From an uncultured Prevotella sp. (GTDB lineage: Bacteria > Bacteroidota > Bacteroidia > Bacteroidales > Bacteroidaceae), in the NCBI GenBank assembly GCA_934272845.1, contig CAKQSF010000005.1, positions 61,408 through 125,407 of the forward strand: a DNA stretch of 64,000 nt, in the 5' to 3' direction. Below the pieces are notes generated by a model that saw nothing but the letters and a program-made list of their open reading frames with translations, was not told where the DNA came from and searched no databases. The position numbers were made by a program, and so were the translations under genes. This document shows, piece after piece, positions 24,926-34,631 of this stretch (positions are counted from its first letter, which is position 1; every line of letters starts with the position of its first letter).

Positions 24926-25390
24926 ATGGCAAAATACGAAAGTAACATAAAGCAAATCAACGCCCCTGTGGAGCGTGTCTATGAGAGGCTCAGCAACCTT
25001 GAGAACTTCCGTCCCGTGCTTGAGAACATGCAGAACAACGAGATGGTGAAGGAAAAGATTCGTGAGGCTGGGCAAGACCCTGCGCAGTTAGAGAAACTAA
25101 AGGACGTTACTCTTACTGCCGACAGCGTCTCCTTCCCTGTACCGATGATGGGCGAGATGTCGTTGAGGATAATAGAGCGCGAGGAGAACAAGACTATCAA
25201 GTTCCAGACGGAGCAATCGCCTATAGATGCCAACTTCTGGATACAGGTGCTCCCTGTTACCAACCTCACATCTAAACTTCGCCTTACGCTCAAGGCAGAC
25301 CTCAACCCTATGGTAAAGATGATGATAGGCTCAAAGTTAAAGGATGGCATAGACAAGTTTGCAGATATGCTGAGCATGATACCGTACTAA
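24926..25390 (+). CDS. SRPBCC-family (polyketide cyclase/START-like) protein
   Basis: The 154-residue protein begins KYESNIKQINAPVERVYERLSN, the typical first strand and helix of the SRPBCC ligand-binding fold, and ends with a long amphipathic helix (KMMIGSKLKDGIDKFADML). It has no signal peptide, so it is cytoplasmic. The family binds hydrophobic ligands, but nothing here tells which. Its place after pyrE suggests cotranscription. A terminator follows within 30 bases. Confidence 0.75.
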   Translation: MAKYESNIKQINAPVERVYERLSNLENFRPVLENMQNNEMVKEKIREAGQDPAQLEKLKDVTLTADSVSFPVPMMGEMSLRIIEREENKTIKFQTEQSPIDANFWIQVLPVTNLTSKLRLTLKADLNPMVKMMIGSKLKDGIDKFADMLSMIPY

Positions 25391-25413
25391 TGCGTTATCA
25401 AAGTAAGACTTAC

Positions 25414-25456
25414 AATAAAAGCCGGCTGTACCTCCATGGTGCGGTCGGCTTATTTC
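25414..25456 (+). terminator. Terminator after the SRPBCC gene
   Basis: AAAGCCGGC(TG)TACC and GGT(GC)GGTCGGCTTATTTCTTT form a stem-loop with a T-rich tail just after the gene; the stem AAGCCG/CGGCTT is perfect. Confidence 0.65.
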
Positions 25457-25569
25457 TTTCGTTAAGTAATGTTGAAAAAACTGCACGATAATACATCACT
25501 GGTACAATAATAAAATTGGGCAAGTTATTTTTTTAACATTACTAAGTGTTCTGAATAATTTTGAATATT

Positions 25570-25797
25570 CACGGTAAATATTCAGCAATTATCAGTATAG
25601 GGTAATTGCCCCATTAGGGGCTTATATACGGTAGCCTGCCATGCCAATGGCTGGTATTATGGCCATTCACACATTAACCGCGCCTCTATGTGCGGTATAA
25701 ATTACTTGTCGCACACCTAAAGGCGTGCCTGCCAATTCACTTGACCCACCAGCCATTATATGGCTGGCTACCATATTTTACTTCTAATGGAGTAGAA
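25570..25797 (-). ncRNA. Candidate structured small RNA
   Basis: On the minus strand GGTAGCC-A-GCCAT and AATGGCTGGT (about 25773-25749) pair with ACCAGCCATT and ATGGC-A-GGCTACC (about 25656-25632). This closes a stem of about 23 bp with one mismatch and a small internal defect. The apical region of about 95 nt contains two more hairpins, GGCACGCC/GGTGTGC and ACCGC/GCGGT. A further perfect hairpin GCCCC-TAAT-GGGGC lies just after the closing stem. A TAACTTTG box sits directly upstream on the same strand. No frame of note crosses it. It could be a 6S-type or other Bacteroidales RNA; I cannot name the family. Confidence 0.5.
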
Positions 25798-25805
25798 CAA
25801 AGTTA
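25798..25805 (-). promoter_or_regulatory. -7 box for the candidate small RNA
   Basis: Minus-strand TAACTTTG, placed so that transcription would begin a few bases before the long closing stem. I see no good TTTG at the ideal upstream distance. Confidence 0.45.
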
Positions 25806-25859
25806 CTATATTACCGCTTAATAGTTATTACTCACATATTGTAATAAAAAATATTATTA

Positions 25860-25891
25860 TTTGGGAGTTAGCAAGAAAATTCTTACCTTTG
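25860..25891 (+). promoter_or_regulatory. Promoter of the toxin-antitoxin pair
   Basis: TTTG (25860-25863), exactly 20 bp, then TACCTTTG (25884-25891): a perfect Bacteroidetes promoter 34 bases before the antitoxin start. Confidence 0.75.
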
Positions 25892-25925
25892 CAGCGTATA
25901 GGATAAAATTAAAAACTGAAACGAT

Positions 25926-26207
25926 ATGAACAACACTATAAACATACAGTTAGAAGTTCCCTCTACGGGTAAATACACACTTGAGGAGTTTGTAGCCAAG
26001 GTAAAGGCGTATGCTAACAAATTGTCCAACACAGTGACGAAACCAACCAAAGCGTATGAAGAACCTTGCATGACGCAAGCCGAACAAGAAGCCTATGTAG
26101 CGGAAAGCCTTAACCGTGCCCTTGACCAAATGGAAGCGCACAAGAGGGATGGTACGAAGCCTATGAGCGCAAGAGAACTCCTAAGGATACTTGAGACGGA
26201 GGAATAG
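25926..26207 (+). CDS. Putative antitoxin
   Basis: The 93-residue hydrophilic protein has an N-terminal segment (INIQLEVPSTGKYTLEEFVAKVKAYANKL) followed by a mostly helical, charged C-terminal half (YVAESLNRALDQMEAHKRDG, then SARELLRILETEE). It overlaps nothing but is separated by one base from a RelE/HigB-like toxin, which is the usual order for type II modules. I do not see a clear DNA-binding domain. The antitoxin call rests mostly on the neighbour. Confidence 0.65.
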   Translation: MNNTINIQLEVPSTGKYTLEEFVAKVKAYANKLSNTVTKPTKAYEEPCMTQAEQEAYVAESLNRALDQMEAHKRDGTKPMSARELLRILETEE

Positions 26208-26208
26208 T

Positions 26209-26550
26209 ATGAAAGTTACTATCTACACAGAAAAGGAGTTTGAACATCAACTTAAGAAATTGTCCAAGAAATATCGTTCAATAATAAAGGACTACGCTTA
26301 TTTTCTTGATGAACTTGAAAATAACCCTTATCAAGGCAGTAGCCTCGGCAAAGGCGTAAGAAAAGTGAGAATGGCTATAGCCAGTAAAGGGAAAGGAAAG
26401 AGTGGCGGTGCAAGAGTCATAACATACAATATTTATCAAGAAGAAGAGACAATTGTCATTGACCTTCTGACCATATATGACAAAGGCGAAATAGCCAACA
26501 TAACTGATGACTTTATAGAGTATCTGCTTGAAAAGCGTACTAATACATAA
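26209..26550 (+). CDS. RelE/ParE-superfamily toxin-like protein
   Basis: The 113-residue basic protein has the RelE/YafQ layout: two N-terminal helices with many lysines (YTEKEFEHQLKKLSKKYRSI), then a beta-sheet ending VIDLLTIYDKGEIANI. The pattern QGSSLGKGVRKVRMAIASKGKGKSGGARVI matches the HigB-like group in which Lys/Arg replace classical catalytic residues. Such toxins cut mRNA on the ribosome. I chose the ATG at 26209, which has a GGAGGAA site six bases upstream, over an alternative start at 26191. A strong terminator follows. Confidence 0.75.
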   Translation: MKVTIYTEKEFEHQLKKLSKKYRSIIKDYAYFLDELENNPYQGSSLGKGVRKVRMAIASKGKGKSGGARVITYNIYQEEETIVIDLLTIYDKGEIANITDDFIEYLLEKRTNT

Positions 26551-26580
26551 AATCCAACAAGTTATTCACCACAACAATAT

Positions 26581-26634
26581 CAAAAAAAATCTGTAAGTTA
26601 AAAGTACATTTTTACTTACAGATTTTTTTTAAAA
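26581..26634. terminator. Bidirectional terminator between toxin and GH43 genes
   Basis: AAAAAAAATCTGTAAGT and its reverse complement ACTTACAGATTTTTTTT flank a 15-nt loop. It can end both convergent transcripts. Confidence 0.9.
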
Positions 26635-26761
26635 TATGCCCACAGCGTGATTTGGGCTTGATTACGTGGTGATCAATACCTAATTACAGTGTAAAAGAGA
26701 CCTGATTGCGAAACGATTTATATGCTTTCAAATTGTAAGCAAACGGTTGTCACACTTTTTC

Positions 26762-27886
26762 TTATTCTATCTTCCAACGGTCTTTCCAGTGCAACACCGG
26801 CAGACCGTTCTCAAACTCTATCGGCAACCACACGTAACGGCTGTCTATAGGGTTAGCAGGACGCCATTGGTCTGCCATGAATATGAACATATCCTTCTTG
26901 CCCTGTACTGGCAGTATGAACGTGCTCTGCGCTTGGAACGTCTTCTCTGCTCCATTGCCACGGCAGGGATTGTCGTGGCGTGTCCATGTGCCCATAATAC
27001 TGTCCGCCGTGAGCAGTCGCGCTGCATTAGGATCCCAGCCGGTGCAGCCAGAGGTTATCATGAAGTAACGTCCGTCCTTCTTGAATATGGCAGGAGCCTC
27101 ATTGCTTCCCCCAGCGTCAATGCGTATGTAGCGCCCTGTATGGTCCAGATAGTCTGGCGTCAGTTCCGCTATCTGCAGCGTGAGGTTATCCTCTGAGGCA
27201 TAGATGTGGTATGCCTTACCGTCATCGTCCACGAAGAGTGTCATGTCGCGCGACATCTGTCCGCCTTCCATATCGCGAGCGGTGAAGAGACCTTTCTTTA
27301 TATCCTCTGTCCACTGCGGTGTCCACCATTCTTGGGCGTATTTGCCTTTGAACGCCTTCTGTAATGCCTTGGCTGTAGTACCGAGTGGAGCCTTGCTTGG
27401 ATTAACACGACCGTTCTTTATGAATCGGAATGGCCCCACGGGAGTGTCGCTTACTGCCACGCCCGTATTGGCAGCCTCGTAGCCTCGACCTTTCAGTTCA
27501 AGATGGAAGTACATTACGAACTTTCCCGTCCTTGCGTTGTATATCACCTTTGGTCGCTCTAGTATGCAGTCTTTTACAATAGGGCTCTGCGGGTCGTCAC
27601 TGACAGGCAGTGCTACGCCCTCATATTTCCAGTTGTAGAGGTCAGCAGAAGAGTAGCATGTTACGCCAACGAGGGCGTTGACCGATGCTTCACCCTTATG
27701 CTCCCCATACCACCAGTAGCGTCCGCCATGATACAGTATGCCTCCACCATGGGCGTTGATAAGCCTCCCGTCGATGTCAAACCACAGTTTGCCCGGACGG
27801 AAACTACTGTGAACAGCGTTTGTCACCTCTTGCGCGCCAACCGTAAGCGACAAGATGGTAAGGAAAAGTAATAATATCTTCCTCAT
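26762..27886 (-). CDS. Secreted GH43-family glycosidase
   Basis: The 374-residue protein has a signal peptide (MRKILLLFLTILSLTVGAQ) and a five-bladed beta-propeller of the GH43 type. INAHGGGILYHGGRYWWYGEHKG at the start, KDCILERPKVIYN and GGSNEAPAIFKKDGRYFMITSG hold the conserved acidic residues that act as base and acid. The close set of family members that begin NAHGGGIL are beta-galactosidases or exo-galactanases, so galactan or arabinogalactan side chains are likely substrates (inference). It follows the TrpB2 gene by 58 bases on the same strand; the two share no obvious function. Confidence 0.85.
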   Translation of the reverse strand: MRKILLLFLTILSLTVGAQEVTNAVHSSFRPGKLWFDIDGRLINAHGGGILYHGGRYWWYGEHKGEASVNALVGVTCYSSADLYNWKYEGVALPVSDDPQSPIVKDCILERPKVIYNARTGKFVMYFHLELKGRGYEAANTGVAVSDTPVGPFRFIKNGRVNPSKAPLGTTAKALQKAFKGKYAQEWWTPQWTEDIKKGLFTARDMEGGQMSRDMTLFVDDDGKAYHIYASEDNLTLQIAELTPDYLDHTGRYIRIDAGGSNEAPAIFKKDGRYFMITSGCTGWDPNAARLLTADSIMGTWTRHDNPCRGNGAEKTFQAQSTFILPVQGKKDMFIFMADQWRPANPIDSRYVWLPIEFENGLPVLHWKDRWKIE

Positions 27887-27944
27887 CGTTCGTTAACATA
27901 TTAGGAAAAGGGCTATGCCCCCCAAGTTATAACTGTCGTTAGGA

Positions 27945-29312
27945 TTAGATTATCTTTTCCAGTTCTGAGATATTCTTCTGCACCTCCTCGTCTGTCACCT
28001 CATAGTCCTGAAGCGAACCAGCAAGGAACTGGTCATAGGCACTCATATCAATAAGTCCATGGCCTGAGAGGTTGAAGAGAATAACCTTCTCCTCGCCCGT
28101 TTCCTTACACTTATTGGCCTCACGTATGGCAGTAGCAATGGCGTGACAAGATTCTGGTGCAGGTATGATACCCTCTGACTTAGCAAAGAGCAGTCCTGCC
28201 TTGAAAGACTCCGTCTGCTTAATGTCGGCAGCCTCCATGTAACCATCCTTCATGAGTTGCGAGATTATCATGCCAGCACCGTGGTAACGCAGTCCGCCAG
28301 CGTGTATGTTAGCAGGCATAAAGTTATGGCCAAGGGTGTACATTGGTAGCAATGGGGTAAGCCCCGAGAGGTCACCAAAGTCATATTGGAACACACCGTG
28401 GGTCAACTTAGGACAACTTGAAGGCTCAGCGGCAATGTAGCGTGTCTTCTTGCCCTCAAGAATGGTGTGACGCATGAATGGGAAACTGATGCCAGCAAAG
28501 TTTGAACCGCCACCGAAGCAACCAATAACGATGTCAGGATACTCCCCAGCCATCTCCATCTGCTTCTCTGCCTCAAGACCGATAACAGTCTGGTGAAGAG
28601 CCACATGGTTTAACACAGAACCGAGTACATACTTACAGTTAGGTGTCGTCATGGCGAGTTCTACAGCCTCAGAGATAGCCGTACCGAGCGAACCCTGGTT
28701 GTTAGGATCCTTAGTCAGGACATCCTTGCCAGCGCGTGTTGACATAGAAGGCGATGGCGTAACCTGCGCTCCGTATGCCTGCATGATAGAGCGGCGATAT
28801 GGCTTCTGGTTATAAGAAATCTTAACCTGATACACGGCAGCCTCCAGTCCGAACACCTTTGCAGCGTAAGACAGTGCACATCCCCACTGACCAGCACCCG
28901 TCTCTGTGGTAACATTAGTGATACCCTCCTGCTTGCAGTAGTATGCCTGCGCCAAAGCGGAGTTCAGTTTATGAGAGCCTACGGGGCTGACAGACTCATT
29001 CTTGAAGTAGATGTGGGCAGGAGTACCGAGAGCCTTCTCCAGTCCGTAAGCACGAACGAGCGGAGTAGAACGGTAATACTTATACTGCTCAAGCACAGGT
29101 TCTGGTATATCAATCCAAGCATCGGTAGTGTTCAGTTCCTGTTTACATACCTCCTTGGCGAAGATAGGATAGAGATCCTCTGCCGACATTGGCTCGTGGG
29201 TCTTCGGATTAAGCGGAGGGAGAGGTTTTGTAGGCATGTCAGCCTGAATATTGTACCACTGTTTAGGTATCTGTTCCTCGGTCAGGAAGAAACGCTTTTG
29301 CTTGTTGCTCAT
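27945..29312 (-). CDS. Tryptophan synthase beta-like protein (TrpB2 type)
   Basis: The 455-residue protein is a fold-type II PLP enzyme. The PLP lysine is in SPVGSHKLNSALAQAYY (Lys115), and TETGAGQWGCALSYAAK and CFGGGSNFAGISFPF bind the cofactor phosphate. The N-terminal extension with YRSTPLVRAYGLEKALG marks the TrpB2 group, which works without TrpA and is thought to salvage indole with serine. No trpA is near. I chose the ATG at 29312, below the promoter; a longer frame upstream crosses the promoter. The start context has a leader of about 60 nt. Confidence 0.9.
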   Translation of the reverse strand: MSNKQKRFFLTEEQIPKQWYNIQADMPTKPLPPLNPKTHEPMSAEDLYPIFAKEVCKQELNTTDAWIDIPEPVLEQYKYYRSTPLVRAYGLEKALGTPAHIYFKNESVSPVGSHKLNSALAQAYYCKQEGITNVTTETGAGQWGCALSYAAKVFGLEAAVYQVKISYNQKPYRRSIMQAYGAQVTPSPSMSTRAGKDVLTKDPNNQGSLGTAISEAVELAMTTPNCKYVLGSVLNHVALHQTVIGLEAEKQMEMAGEYPDIVIGCFGGGSNFAGISFPFMRHTILEGKKTRYIAAEPSSCPKLTHGVFQYDFGDLSGLTPLLPMYTLGHNFMPANIHAGGLRYHGAGMIISQLMKDGYMEAADIKQTESFKAGLLFAKSEGIIPAPESCHAIATAIREANKCKETGEEKVILFNLSGHGLIDMSAYDQFLAGSLQDYEVTDEEVQKNISELEKII

Positions 29313-29381
29313 AACGATTTTCTTGTGTTTTGTTTTGGGGTTATAATTAGTTTTAGTACTGGTAGAAAATAATCTACAGTG

Positions 29382-29412
29382 CAAAGATACCAAAACTTTG
29401 CCTAACAGCAAA
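29382..29412 (-). promoter_or_regulatory. Promoter of the trpB2-type gene
   Basis: Minus-strand TTTG (29412-29409), 19 bp, TATCTTTG (29389-29382) about 70 bases upstream of the chosen start. Confidence 0.65.
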
Positions 29413-29462
29413 ACATCCTCACCAGTATGAAGGCTCATTTATGTTATTTTTTATTTAAAAAC

Positions 29463-29493
29463 ATTGTAATATGAGTTTTTCTTTGTACCTTTG
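29463..29493 (+). promoter_or_regulatory. Promoter of the GNAT-like gene
   Basis: ATTG (29463-29466), 19 bp, TACCTTTG (29486-29493), divergent from the trpB2-type promoter. Confidence 0.6.
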
Positions 29494-29554
29494 TATATTG
29501 AAATGGTATCTTCAGACGGCCTTTCGTCTGAGACAATTGAGAAAAACGAACAGA

Positions 29555-30706
29555 ATGATAGAGATACGTACAGTTTCAACAGCAAAAGACATAGAACGCT
29601 TCATTGACTTCCGTACCGCGCTGTACAAGGATGACCCCTACGCCGTGCCGTACCTGTTCAAGGACGAGAAGGATACGCTTACACCTAAGCGTAACCCCGC
29701 ATTCGACTTCTGCGAGGCGGAATACTATATGGCATACCGCGACGGTAAACCAGTGGGCAGAATTGCCGCCATCATCAATCGCCACGCTAACGAAAAGTGG
29801 GGAAGGAAGAATGTACGTTTCGGTTACTTCGACTTTATTGACGATAGGGAGGTTTCTGGCGCACTTATCAACAAGGTGTGCGAATACGGACGCCACCATG
29901 GCATGGACACCATTATCGGACCTATGGGCTTCACTGACATGGACAGAGAGGGGATGCTCATTGAGGGGTTCGACGTCATGGCGTCTATGCATGCGAACCA
30001 TAACTTCCCATACTACCAAAAACACATGGAAGCAATGGGCTTCAGCAAGGACAATGACTGGATACAGCAACTCATTGCCATGCCAAACGGGGTACCACCG
30101 AAGTTCGCTAAGATAACATCAATGATAGCACGACGCTACAGCATTGTGCCTAAGAAACTGACTAAGAACGACCTGATGAAGAAGGGCTACGGCAAACGTT
30201 TCTTCCACATACTTAACGAGTGTTACAAGGATCTTTACGAGTTCTCTGAACTGTCAGAGAAACAGATTGACAACCTCGTGAAGGAATATATCTCTATGGC
30301 CGACCTCAACCTCGTGACCTTCATCTTCGACGAAAGCATAAAGACCGACGACCCTACTGAGCGCATGATAGGCTTCGGAGTAAGTTTCCCTTCATTCTCT
30401 AAAGCACTACGACGCACTGGCAACGGAAAAATGCTACCGTTCGGATGGATACACCTCCTGCGCACACTCTACTTCCATGACACGGACACCGTGGACCTAA
30501 TGTTGATAGGAGTGCTGCCAGAATACAGAGCGAAGGGGGCCAACGCCATACTCTTTGACGACCTCATAAAGTGGTATCAGAAGTACGGCTTCAAACAAGC
30601 ACTAACGCTAGCCATGATGGAGACCAACGAAGGAGTACTCTCGGCATGGCAGTATTTTGACGCGAAGACGGTAAAACGCCTAAGAAGTTACAAAAGAGAA
30701 ATATAG
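29555..30706 (+). CDS. GNAT-like N-acetyltransferase family protein
   Basis: The 383-residue soluble protein belongs to a family common in Bacteroidetes and annotated as N-acetyltransferase or hypothetical. KPVGRIAAIINRHANEKW followed by VRFGYFDFIDD resembles the central strands of a GNAT fold. The C-terminal part (LMLIGVLPEYRAKGANAILF) has the R-x-x-G-x-x spacing of the acetyl-CoA loop. It may be two GNAT-like halves. The methionine at 29555 is preferred because the frame upstream runs into the promoter. The substrate is unknown. Confidence 0.65.
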   Translation: MIEIRTVSTAKDIERFIDFRTALYKDDPYAVPYLFKDEKDTLTPKRNPAFDFCEAEYYMAYRDGKPVGRIAAIINRHANEKWGRKNVRFGYFDFIDDREVSGALINKVCEYGRHHGMDTIIGPMGFTDMDREGMLIEGFDVMASMHANHNFPYYQKHMEAMGFSKDNDWIQQLIAMPNGVPPKFAKITSMIARRYSIVPKKLTKNDLMKKGYGKRFFHILNECYKDLYEFSELSEKQIDNLVKEYISMADLNLVTFIFDESIKTDDPTERMIGFGVSFPSFSKALRRTGNGKMLPFGWIHLLRTLYFHDTDTVDLMLIGVLPEYRAKGANAILFDDLIKWYQKYGFKQALTLAMMETNEGVLSAWQYFDAKTVKRLRSYKREI

Positions 30707-30788
30707 CGCCCACCGGCCTTGTGCAACGGTGTTTCTACACTGATGACAACCACAACCCAACACCCAACAACCTTAAAAAAACACAACT

Positions 30789-32714
30789 ATGGTAGAATAT
30801 ACCGAAGACAATATACGAAAACTTTCAGACGTTGAACATATCCGCACACGTCCAGGCATGTACATTGGTCGCCTCGGCGACGGAACACACGCTGAAGACG
30901 GTATCTACGTGCTGCTTAAGGAGGCGATAGACAACTCTATCGACGAGTTCCGCATGAATGCCGGAAAGCGAATTGAGATAGAACTCATTGACAACAAGGC
31001 TATTTCTCTGCGTGACTACGGTCGTGGAATACCACAGGGAAAGATGATTGAGGCAGTCAGCCAACTCAATACTGGCGGTAAGTACGACTCGAAAGCCTTC
31101 AAAAAGTCTGTGGGGATGAACGGTGTCGGCATAAAGGCGGTGAACTTCCTCTCTACGAAATTCGAGGTAAGATCATACCGCGAGGGCACGGTACGCACCG
31201 CAATCTTTGATAAAGGACAACTGGTAAGTGACACCACGGAGCCTACTGAAGATGAGACGGGTACATACATTTACTTTGAACCTGACGCTACACTCTTCAA
31301 GAACTATGCCTTCCAGCCCGACATAGTGGAGACCATGCTGCGCAACTACACCTACCTCAACACCGGACTTGCCATCATGTTCAACGGCAGGCGCATCCTC
31401 TCACGCAACGGCCTGCAAGACCTACTGAAGGACGAGATGACCACTGAACCTCTCTACCCTATCATACACATGAAGGGGGAGGACATAGAAATAGCATTTA
31501 CACACACCAACCAGAACGGTGAGGAGTACGATTCTTTCGTCAACGGCCAACATACTACGCAGGGAGGTACTCACCAGTCTGCATTCAAGGAGCACATTGC
31601 AAAAACTATCAAGGAGTATTTCGGCAAATATGAATATGGAGACATACGCAACGGACTCGTAGCGGCAATAGCAGTAAATGTAGAAGAACCAATATTCGAA
31701 TCGCAAACAAAGATTAAACTCGGATCTCTCACCATGTCGCCCGATGGCGTTTCCGTCAACAAATACGTGGGAGACTTCATTAAAACGGAGGTAGACAACT
31801 ACCTGCACCGCAACCTCGACATAGCCAACATCATAGAAGAAAAGATAAAGACATCTGAACGTGAGCGCAAGGCTATGGCGGGAGTAGCAAAACTGGCAAG
31901 AGAACGCGCCAAGAAAGCAAACCTGCACAACCGCAAGTTGCGCGACTGTCGTGTGCATTACTCTGACGCCAAAGGCGACCTTCGTGAGGAATCATGCATC
32001 TTTATCACTGAGGGTGACTCTGCGAGCGGTAGCATCACTAAGAGCCGTAACGTCAATACGCAAGCGGTTTTCTCATTACGCGGCAAACCGCTAAACTGTT
32101 ATGGACTGACCAAGAAGGTGGTTTACGAGAACGAAGAGTTTAACCTTCTTCAAGCAGCACTTGACATTGAGGACGGTCTCGACAACCTGCGCTACAATAA
32201 AGTCATCGTGGCAACAGATGCCGACGTGGACGGAATGCACATCCGTTTGCTCATCATAACATTCTTCCTGCAGTTCTTCCCCGAACTGATAAGAAAGGGA
32301 CACGTTTACGTTCTGCAGACACCACTGTTCCGAGTGCGTAACAAACGCACCAAGATTAAGAACAAAAAGGTAATAGCAGAGGAAGACGCTAAACTGAAAG
32401 AACGCGGTGAGAAAACTAAGGATTTTATCACTCGATACTGCTATTCTGACGAAGAGAAACAGCAAGCAATATCTGACCTCGGACCTGACCCAGAGATAAC
32501 ACGATTTAAAGGACTCGGAGAGATATCGCCAGATGAGTTCGCTGGCTTCATAGGACCAGACATCCGACTGGAAAAAGTTAAACTCCACAAAAGCGATGAG
32601 GTGGAGAAACTGCTGGCTTACTACATGGGAAAGAATAGCATGGAACGACAAAACTTTATCATTGACAACCTCGTCATTGAGGAAGATAAACCAGAAGAAG
32701 ATACTTACGAATGA
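30789..32714 (+). CDS. parE: DNA topoisomerase IV subunit B
   Basis: The 641-residue type IIA topoisomerase subunit supplies ATP-driven strand passage with ParC. The GHKL ATPase part has [23 protein letters not shown] and [12 protein letters not shown] transducer domain follows, then the Toprim motifs [13 protein letters not shown] and [12 protein letters not shown] and the C-terminal [13 protein letters not shown]. The domain layout and the short acidic end suit ParE rather than GyrB, and parE with dus next to it is seen in related genomes. The stop overlaps the next start as ATGA. Confidence 0.9.
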   Translation: MVEYTEDNIRKLSDVEHIRTRPGMYIGRLGDGTHAEDGIYVLLKEAIDNSIDEFRMNAGKRIEIELIDNKAISLRDYGRGIPQGKMIEAVSQLNTGGKYDSKAFKKSVGMNGVGIKAVNFLSTKFEVRSYREGTVRTAIFDKGQLVSDTTEPTEDETGTYIYFEPDATLFKNYAFQPDIVETMLRNYTYLNTGLAIMFNGRRILSRNGLQDLLKDEMTTEPLYPIIHMKGEDIEIAFTHTNQNGEEYDSFVNGQHTTQGGTHQSAFKEHIAKTIKEYFGKYEYGDIRNGLVAAIAVNVEEPIFESQTKIKLGSLTMSPDGVSVNKYVGDFIKTEVDNYLHRNLDIANIIEEKIKTSERERKAMAGVAKLARERAKKANLHNRKLRDCRVHYSDAKGDLREESCIFITEGDSASGSITKSRNVNTQAVFSLRGKPLNCYGLTKKVVYENEEFNLLQAALDIEDGLDNLRYNKVIVATDADVDGMHIRLLIITFFLQFFPELIRKGHVYVLQTPLFRVRNKRTKIKNKKVIAEEDAKLKERGEKTKDFITRYCYSDEEKQQAISDLGPDPEITRFKGLGEISPDEFAGFIGPDIRLEKVKLHKSDEVEKLLAYYMGKNSMERQNFIIDNLVIEEDKPEEDTYE

Positions 32715-33688
32715 AAATTGGCAACATAGACTTGGGCTACCGCCCACTGTTCCTCGCACCAATGGAGGACGTTACCGATATAGGCTTTCGACGACTATGC
32801 AAACGCTACGGTGCCGCAATGGTCTACACGGAGTTCGTAGCAGCAGAGGCCTTGGTACGTTCCGTTAAGGCTACGGTAAGAAAACTAAATATTTCTGACG
32901 ATGAACGCCCCGTAGGCATACAGATTTACGGTCGCACCACTGCCGACGTGGTAGAGGCCGCACGCATCGTGGAGGCTGAAGCACATCCCGACGTAATAGA
33001 CCTCAACTTCGGGTGCCCTGTAAAAAAAGTTGCAGGGAAGGGGGCTGGAGCGGGTATGTTACAAAACATTCCGCTGCTCCTTGAGATGACAGAGGCCGTG
33101 GTAAAGGCTGTCAACACTCCCGTTACGGTAAAAACGCGATTAGGCTGGACAAGCGACAACCTCGTAATCACTGACCTCGCACCACGCATTCAAGACTGTG
33201 GTGCAAAGGCACTAACTATACACGGCAGGACAAGGGCGCAAATGTACACAGGCAATGCCGACTGGACACTGATTAAAGAGGTTAAGGATAACCCAGCCAT
33301 CACCATACCTATAATTGGCAATGGCGACATAACATCCCTAGAACAAGCCGATGAAGCATTCGACAAATATGGCGTTGACGCCGTGATGATAGGCAGAGCA
33401 ACATTCGGACAGCCATGGATCTTCTCACGAGAAGCCTGCGCCACCGATGGCACCGGCCTGACAGACTCACAGAAGATAGACGTGCTCCTTGAACTGTTGC
33501 ACATCAACCAAGAGTATATAGGAGATGACTACCGCGCCATACTGCACACACGCCGACACCTTGCTGCCACGCCTGTGTTCAAAGGAATACCTGATTTTCG
33601 CCAAACACGCATCAAAATGCTGCGTGCCAACACCGTGGCGGAACTGGAAGACATACTAAACGAAATAAGAGTAAAACTCTTTAGTTAA
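32711..33688 (+). CDS. dusB: tRNA-dihydrouridine synthase
   Basis: This flavin enzyme reduces uridine to dihydrouridine in the D-loop of tRNA. The 325-residue protein has the FMN-binding TIM barrel: [35 protein letters not shown] (with the catalytic Cys), [21 protein letters not shown] and GNGDI near the phosphate site. The C-terminal helical domain is present. DusB is the most likely type. It begins with ATGA overlap on parE, so the two are translationally coupled. Confidence 0.92.
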   Translation: MKIGNIDLGYRPLFLAPMEDVTDIGFRRLCKRYGAAMVYTEFVAAEALVRSVKATVRKLNISDDERPVGIQIYGRTTADVVEAARIVEAEAHPDVIDLNFGCPVKKVAGKGAGAGMLQNIPLLLEMTEAVVKAVNTPVTVKTRLGWTSDNLVITDLAPRIQDCGAKALTIHGRTRAQMYTGNADWTLIKEVKDNPAITIPIIGNGDITSLEQADEAFDKYGVDAVMIGRATFGQPWIFSREACATDGTGLTDSQKIDVLLELLHINQEYIGDDYRAILHTRRHLAATPVFKGIPDFRQTRIKMLRANTVAELEDILNEIRVKLFS

Positions 33689-33697
33689 GTTATTACC

Positions 33698-33776
33698 CCT
33701 AGAACTTCTAGAAAAACTAGAACTTCTAGAAAAACTAGAAATTCTAGAAAACCTAGAACTTCTAGAACACCTAGCC
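33698..33776. repeat. CTAGAA-type tandem repeats before argB
   Basis: CCTAGAACTTCTAGAAAAA units of 18-19 bp, about four copies, lie between dusB and argB. Confidence 0.8.
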
Positions 33777-33801
33777 CCACCATAAAAAAACAAAAAAAAC
33801 A

Positions 33802-34602
33802 ATGGAAAAACTAACAATAGTAAAAGTAGGCGGAGCCATCGTTGAAGACCCAGAACAACTCTCTGCCCTCCTCGATAACTTCTCTGCCATAGAAGGAAAG
33901 AAACTCCTTGTACACGGAGGTGGACGACGCGCTACGAAGATAGCAGCACAGTTAGGCATAGAAAGCCACATGGTAGGCGGACGACGCATTACTGATGGCG
34001 AGATGCTATCAGTCGTAACAATGGTATACGGAGGCCTCGTAAACAAAAACCTCGTGGCACAACTCCAGGCTCATGGCGTCAATGCACTCGGACTTACAGG
34101 TGCCGACATGGACGTTATACGCTCACACAAACGCCCACTGAAGAAGGTACGCATGGACGACGGCACCGAACAGATGGTTGACTTCGGATTCGTTGGCGAT
34201 GTGGACCGCGCTGATGGCGAACGACTCGCACAACTCATCGATAGCGGTATCACACCTGTGGTGGCACCACTGACACACGATGGCAACGGCAACATACTCA
34301 ACACCAACGCCGACACCATGGCATCTACCGTGGCAAAGGCACTCGCCAACAAATACGAGGTAACACTAATATTCTCATTCGAGAAAAAAGGAGTACTCTC
34401 AAATCCTGACGATGACGACAGCGTCATACCGGTAATAAACCAAGAACTCTATAATAAATACGTAGAAGACGGCACCATCTCAGGGGGTATGAAACCTAAG
34501 ATAGAAAACGCACTCGAAGCCGTTGACGCGGGAGTAAAGAAAGTTATCATAACACTCGCAACTAAGATTGACGGTAAACACGGCACAGTAATAAATAAAT
34601 AA
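33802..34602 (+). CDS. argB: Acetylglutamate kinase family (N-acetyl- or N-succinylglutamate kinase)
   Basis: The 266-residue amino-acid kinase has the glycine-rich substrate loops VKVGGAIVED and LVHGGGRRATKIA, the segment NINADT-like LNTNADTMAST and KKGVLSNPDDDDS near the nucleotide site. It phosphorylates N-acylglutamate in arginine synthesis. In Bacteroides the ArgB relative works with N-succinylated intermediates, so the same may hold here. It is isolated from other arg genes. A CTAGAA repeat tract fills the space before it. Confidence 0.9.
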   Translation: MEKLTIVKVGGAIVEDPEQLSALLDNFSAIEGKKLLVHGGGRRATKIAAQLGIESHMVGGRRITDGEMLSVVTMVYGGLVNKNLVAQLQAHGVNALGLTGADMDVIRSHKRPLKKVRMDDGTEQMVDFGFVGDVDRADGERLAQLIDSGITPVVAPLTHDGNGNILNTNADTMASTVAKALANKYEVTLIFSFEKKGVLSNPDDDDSVIPVINQELYNKYVEDGTISGGMKPKIENALEAVDAGVKKVIITLATKIDGKHGTVINK

Positions 34603-34631
34603 AACCATACAACCAACACCCTAGACGACCC

